Assembly: GCA_039654915.1 (NCBI GenBank)
Contig: CM077595.1
Span: 46,593,501 to 46,657,500, forward strand
DNA length: 64,000 nt
Direction: 5' to 3'
DNA from: Aquilaria yunnanensis
Taxonomy: Eukaryota > Streptophyta > Magnoliopsida > Malvales > Thymelaeaceae
Positions 60,019 to 64,000 of the stretch are shown in pieces; the stretch's first letter is position 1, and each line of letters starts with the position of its first letter. The notes below the pieces were generated by a model. That model made no database searches and was not told where the DNA came from. It worked only from the letters and a program-made list of their open reading frames with translations. Position numbers and translations under genes: made by a program.

Positions 60019-61448
60019 ATGGTTGCCACAAGGAGAGGCACACCACCCCGAAAGCCTCCTACTAGTTCTAGGCAACAAAGAAATGAACAGAATAGAGGGA
60101 ATCAGGGGCAAAATAGGGTACCAAACCCTGAAGTGCCTCAGGTTTGGTTAGAGCTTCAGAGGAACTTAGCTCTGATCAACGAAAACTTAATGAGGCTGAT
60201 TCAAGCGCAACAGTAGGGAGTCCAAATAGCTCAAGCAGAGCCAGTTCAAGATGCATAGCAACAACCAAAAGAGGATACTAGGAACACATTGAATATGTTC
60301 CTTCTAGAAGCTTGGAAGACACAAATGATGAGACCATTGACGTGGAAGATGAGGATATAAGAATTCCAAGAGGCAGAAGAGTAAGATATGAGATTGGTCA
60401 AGTGTCTAGGACCAATCCCTCAGTCTATGACCATTCTTCCACTAGGAATGAGATTGAGGAAGGCCATGAGAGAAGATCCAGGAGAAGGCAGAGAGATCAT
60501 AGAAAGCATCACCACACAGATGGCTCTCACAGTTCCAAGAGAAACAAATTAGAAGATCTAGAAGGCCTAGATGAAGTCAAACTCTTGGAGAGGTTCCAAG
60601 GCCTAAGACCTCCACAGTTTGATGGAAGACCTGAGCTAGAGAGAGCTAAGGAATGGTTAATCTTCATATAAAAGATGTTTGAGAGGATACCACTCAGCTC
60701 CACCAAGAAGGTGTCACTGGCTACTTACAACTTGGTAGGCAGTGCAAAGATGTGGTGTAGAAATACCAAAGACATGTATGCTTTCTAGAAGGGCAAAAGG
60801 CAAGGAAGAGATATTGAGATGAGCTAGCCAAAGTTCACACAGCTGTTCCAGGAACAGTACATCAGTGATGCCATCAAGGATATGAAGCAAGCTGAATTTG
60901 ATGCTCTAAGGCAGGACAACCTTAGTGTCCTAGCGTATGAGCACAAATTCAATCAGTTGGTAAGGTATGCTCCTCCGTATCATGGATTAGAGGAGTTGAA
61001 GGCCAAATGATTTGTCAGAGGCCTCAAGTCAGACATTAGAAAGGCTGTTAGACTTTTTGGAGCTGTTACATACTATGAAGCAGTGCAGAAAGCTCTATTA
61101 GTATAGCAAGAGGAGTATGAGATTAAGTACTTTCCCAGTGGGCCAAGGGAAAGTAGTCAGGTAGGAGGCAAGCAGAAGAAGCCACCACATGGCAAAGGAA
61201 TTGCCAAGAATTCTCATCTTGGTGGTGAGGGCATGGTTAAGGGGAAGTTCCCTGGCCTAAGGTGCCCAAAATGCAATAAGTTTCATGGAAAGAAACCTTG
61301 CTATTTTGACACCGAAGCGTGTCTAAGATGTGGATCCATGGATCATTGGATCAAATACTGCCCACAGGCTCAAAGGAGGCTAGAAGACGAAGGTCCAATA
61401 AGGCCTATTGGGGTAGGACCTAGAGGGGAAGCACCTAGGGAGGGACAG
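60019..61448 (+). pseudogene. Chromovirus gag
   Basis: It begins MVATRRGTPPRKPP. A retrotransposon gag domain lies at about 60570-61110 (FDGRPELERAKEWL, FTQLFQEQYI, FVRGLKSDIRKAV) and a CCHC knuckle (CLRCGSMDHWIKYC) at about 61320-61361. Stops include TAG 60214-60216 and several in-frame TAGs at CAG-like positions (for example near 60788, 60827 and 61105). Codons on both sides stay in frame, so point mutations rather than indels dominate the decay. Confidence 0.87.
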
Positions 61449-63868
61449 TAGACGCTAGTTCCTCCAGTGTCTCGACCTCCAGTGCAGAGAGCTGGTAGAG
61501 TCTTCCAAGTGGAGAGGCTAGAGACATCAGAGTAGGCAGGAGCACTAAGAGGTAATATTTACCTTAATGGTATGCCTGTCAGTGTTCTGTTTGATACTGG
61601 TACATCTATGTCTATAGTGGCCAGGAAATTTGTTGAAGCCATAAAATTGCCTACTGAAATCATGCCGAGGATATCTTTAGTCAAAACAGCAGGTAGTCAA
61701 TGTCTTTTAACTAATGACCTAGCTAAGGATTGTGAGCTAGTAGTAGGAAAGACTAAGGTTATGACTAATTTGCTAGTGTTGGACATTCCTATGTATGATT
61801 TAGTGCTAGGTATGAATTGGCTTGGTATGCAAAACATAAGAATTGATTGTGCTAAAAGGGAAATCACATTGCCTAATGGTGAAGTGCATGCATTAGTGAA
61901 TTCTAAGGAATTAGTGTATGAAACACATGACATGGAGCTAGAGGTACTAGATGAGATACCTATGATTTCTGAGCATGGTTATTGTTATGCATTGAATTAA
62001 TTGCACTGTGAAGAAGAAGTGGATAGAATACCTATAGTGAGAGACTTTCAACAAGTCTTTCCTTAAGACCTGCCGGGTATTCCTCCACAAAGGGAGATTG
62101 AGTTTGAAATCATGCTACAACCAGAAGCTAGTCCAATATCCATACCTCCTTACAGAATGCCAATCACAAAGATGAATGAGCTCAAGAAATAACTTGATGA
62201 ACTTCTTGAAAAAGGGTTCATAAGGCCAAGTGTTTCATCCTGGGGAGCTCCTATTCTCTTTGTGAAAAAGAAGGATGGATCTTTGAGACTATGTATTGAC
62301 TACAGGAAGCTTAATGCCGTGACTGTGAAGAACAAGTATCCACTCCTTAGGATTGAGGATCTATTTAATCAACTCAAGGCAACTAAGATCTTCTCCAAGA
62401 TAGATTTGAGATCTAGATACTTCCAATTAAGAGTAAAGGAAGAAGATATTCCTAAGACTGCATTCAAGATTAGATATGGGCATTATGAGTACACGGTCAT
62501 GCCATTTGGTTTGAGTAATGCCCCAGCTGCTTTCATGGACTTGATGAACAGGGTGTTCAGACCACATCTGGACAATTTTGTGGTTGTGTTCATTGATGCC
62601 ATCCTAGTGTATTCCAAGGATGAAAATGAACATGAACATCATCTGAAGATTATCTTAAAGACTCTGTTGCAGCATTAGCTTTATGCTAAGTTATCCAAGT
62701 GTGAATTCTGGATAAGGAAGGTGTCTTTCCTAGGACACATCATAGATGCACAAGGCCTTAAGGCAGACCCTGAAAAGGTCAAGGCAGTGCAAAAGTGGGG
62801 AAGACCAAAGATTGTGAAGGAAATCAGAAGTTTCCTAGGATTAGTTGGATATTACAGAGATTTGTATCATGCTTTTCCATGATTGCCTCAGTTCTTACTC
62901 ATCTGACCAAGAAGGGTCAAAGATTTGAGTGGACTAAGAAGTGTGAAAAGAGTTTCCAGGAGCTCAAGCAGAGGTTAATTGAAGCTCCAGTATTAATTCT
63001 TCCTGATCCAAGTAAGCCCTACATCATATATACAGATACATCACAATCTGGGTTAGGTTGTGTGCTCATGCAAGATAGAAATGTCATTGCTTATGGGTTA
63101 AGGCACTTAAGACCCCATGAGCAAAATTATCCTACCCATGACCTAGAATTGGCAGCAGTGATTTTTGCTCTGAAGCAATGGAGACATTACTTGATGGGTA
63201 GTTCCTTTGTGATCTACACTGACCATAAGAGGCTAAAGTACTTGTTCACTCAGAAAGAGCTGAACATGAGGCAGAGGAGATGGTTAGAGTACATCAAGGA
63301 CTATGATTGCAGTATACAGTACATAGAAGGCAAAGGCAATCTAACAGCAGAAGCCTTGAGTAGGAAGTACACAGGACTTCTGAAAGGAGGATCCATAGCT
63401 GATTATAATGAGCAGAATAATCTGCTATGCCTATGGTATAAATGGCATAAGTGGGAGGAAGCCCAAATTTACACGTTGACAATTTAGTCTAGATGGATTG
63501 AAGATGCAAGAAAGGCACATGAGACAGATCCTGAACTCAAAAAGACTTCAGGAGAGGAAAAAGGTTCCTTGTATCAATCCTTTCCCTACGAGCAAAGATT
63601 ACTGTATTTCAAGGACCGAATCTATGTGCCTAAAGGAGCAAAGCTCAGGGTTGAAATACTTGAAAAAGCTTACACAAGGAAGTTGAACATCCATCCAGGA
63701 AGTGAGAAAATGTATAAAGATTTGAAGACTCACTTCTGGTGGTCACATATGAAGAGAGATATAGCTACTTATGTCTCCAAATGTGCCACATGCCAGAGGG
63801 TAAAGGTAGAGCACCAAAAGCCAATTGGTACCCTACAGACTCTACATATCCCAGTGAGGAAGTGCGGC
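61449..63868 (+). pseudogene. Chromovirus pol: protease, RT, RNase H, integrase zinc finger
   Basis: Protease has FDTGTSMSIV (near 61590). RT runs about 62080-62680 with FIDA at 62589-62600 instead of YIDD, so the first catalytic Asp is kept and the second is lost. RNase H (about 63000-63370) retains YTDTSQSG and TDHKRLKYL. The integrase finger (HPGSEKMY, CATCQRVK) lies at about 63690-63800. The coding then stops in codon N-I at the copia insertion. Nonsense codons include TAA at about 62065 and 62190 and TAG at 62676-62678. Any chromodomain would lie in the part cut away. Confidence 0.87.
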
Positions 63869-63873
63869 AACAT
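63869..63873. repeat. AACAT target-site copy, left flank of the right-edge copia LTR
   Basis: AACAT lies directly before the copia LTR at 63874. The same five bases flank the copia-2 5' LTR at 23389-23393, in the same integrase codons. Confidence 0.85.
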
Positions 63874-64000
63874 TGTTAGGTTTCGGGAGCCAAACAAGTG
63901 CAGAGGAATTTAACCAAAACCCTCAAGGAATCAAGTGAAACGGGGTAAACTGGGTGTTCGAAAATTTTCATACCACATTTTTAGTTGAGATCTCTTACCC
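63874..64000 (-). repeat. Copia LTR cut by the right edge
   Basis: The plus strand reads TGTTAGGTTTCGGGAGCC, the inverted 3' end of the copia LTR. It is the 3' LTR of a minus-strand element, or a solo LTR, that continues outside the window. Confidence 0.9.

Larger units (their letters stand above)
55967..63873 (+). mobile_element. Ty3/gypsy chromovirus (Tekay/Del-like), cut in integrase
   Basis: It has a 5' LTR of about 2.47 kb once the solo copia LTR and one target copy are removed, an initiator-Met primer-binding site, gag, protease, RT, RNase H and the integrase zinc finger. It ends at 63873 in codon N-I, where a minus-strand copia LTR starts. The matching rest of an integrase, starting at the same codon, lies at 23389-23863. 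The left LTR boundary (TGTTACCACC, 55967) is inferred from the inverted end GTAACA at 59847-59852. Confidence 0.78.

Noticed and set aside
1..64000. Host genes, tRNA, rRNA, CRISPR, bacterial-type operons
   Set aside because: No host exon, cloverleaf or rRNA signature was recognised; all coding similarity is to retrotransposon proteins.

Overview
This window is repeat-dense intergenic DNA from a flowering plant, probably a eudicot; the species cannot be told from the sequence. I found no host gene, tRNA, rRNA or CRISPR array. Nearly every base belongs to LTR retrotransposons of three families, stacked inside one another. (1) A Ty1/copia family with ~1.4 kb LTRs (TGTTAGTG...AACA) occurs five times: an almost complete element at the left edge, a truncated minus-strand element, two solo LTRs and an LTR cut by the right edge. 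(2) A Ty3/gypsy family of the Tat type occurs five times (called Tat A to E here). It is recognised by a two-RNase-H pol, LTRs running TGATAGCC...GGCATCA, the primer-binding site that follows, and an extra antisense gene between pol and the 3' LTR. (3) A Ty3/gypsy chromovirus (Tekay/Del-like) is present as one left part and one separate right part.

Layout. 1-6033: copia-1 (+), leader, gag-pol and 3' LTR, sitting in the gag gene of Tat A. 6034-16741: Tat A (+), from mid gag to its 3' LTR, with a solo copia LTR (9852-11267) in its integrase. 16742-23388: copia-2 (-), cut at its 3' side exactly where Tat A ends. 23389-23863: chromovirus integrase fragment. 23864-29054: Tat B, badly decayed. 29055-35228: Tat C, with the longest gag-pol reading frames. 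35229-37012 and 47945-55145: two halves of Tat D. 37013-47944: Tat E, complete, between the Tat D halves, with an AGCCT target-site duplication. 55146-55966: unclassified. 55967-63873: chromovirus from 5' LTR to integrase, with a solo copia LTR in its LTR. 63874-64000: start of another minus-strand copia LTR.

How the Tat parts fit together. The LTR carries a G-box and TATA box, then a conserved GC-rich hairpin, then an ATG exactly 32 nt before the LTR end. That ATG is in frame with gag across the primer-binding site. Gag-pol follows as one frame: gag, protease, RT, a first RNase H lacking its lead catalytic Asp, a second archaeal-type RNase H, and integrase. After a spacer, which in Tat E is a tandem repeat, comes a minus-strand gene with four exons and three GT-AG introns. 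It has its own TATA box about 255-280 bp upstream of its start. The sense strand then has a hairpin, a polypurine tract and the 3' LTR.

The most interesting points are the spliced antisense gene with its own promoter, the gag start inside the LTR, the conserved hairpins, and a paradox in the chromovirus. Its right half at 23389 and its left half ending at 63873 share the same AACAT copia insertion site but lie in the wrong order, which implies a large duplication or a misjoin. Every coding region seen carries at least one lesion.
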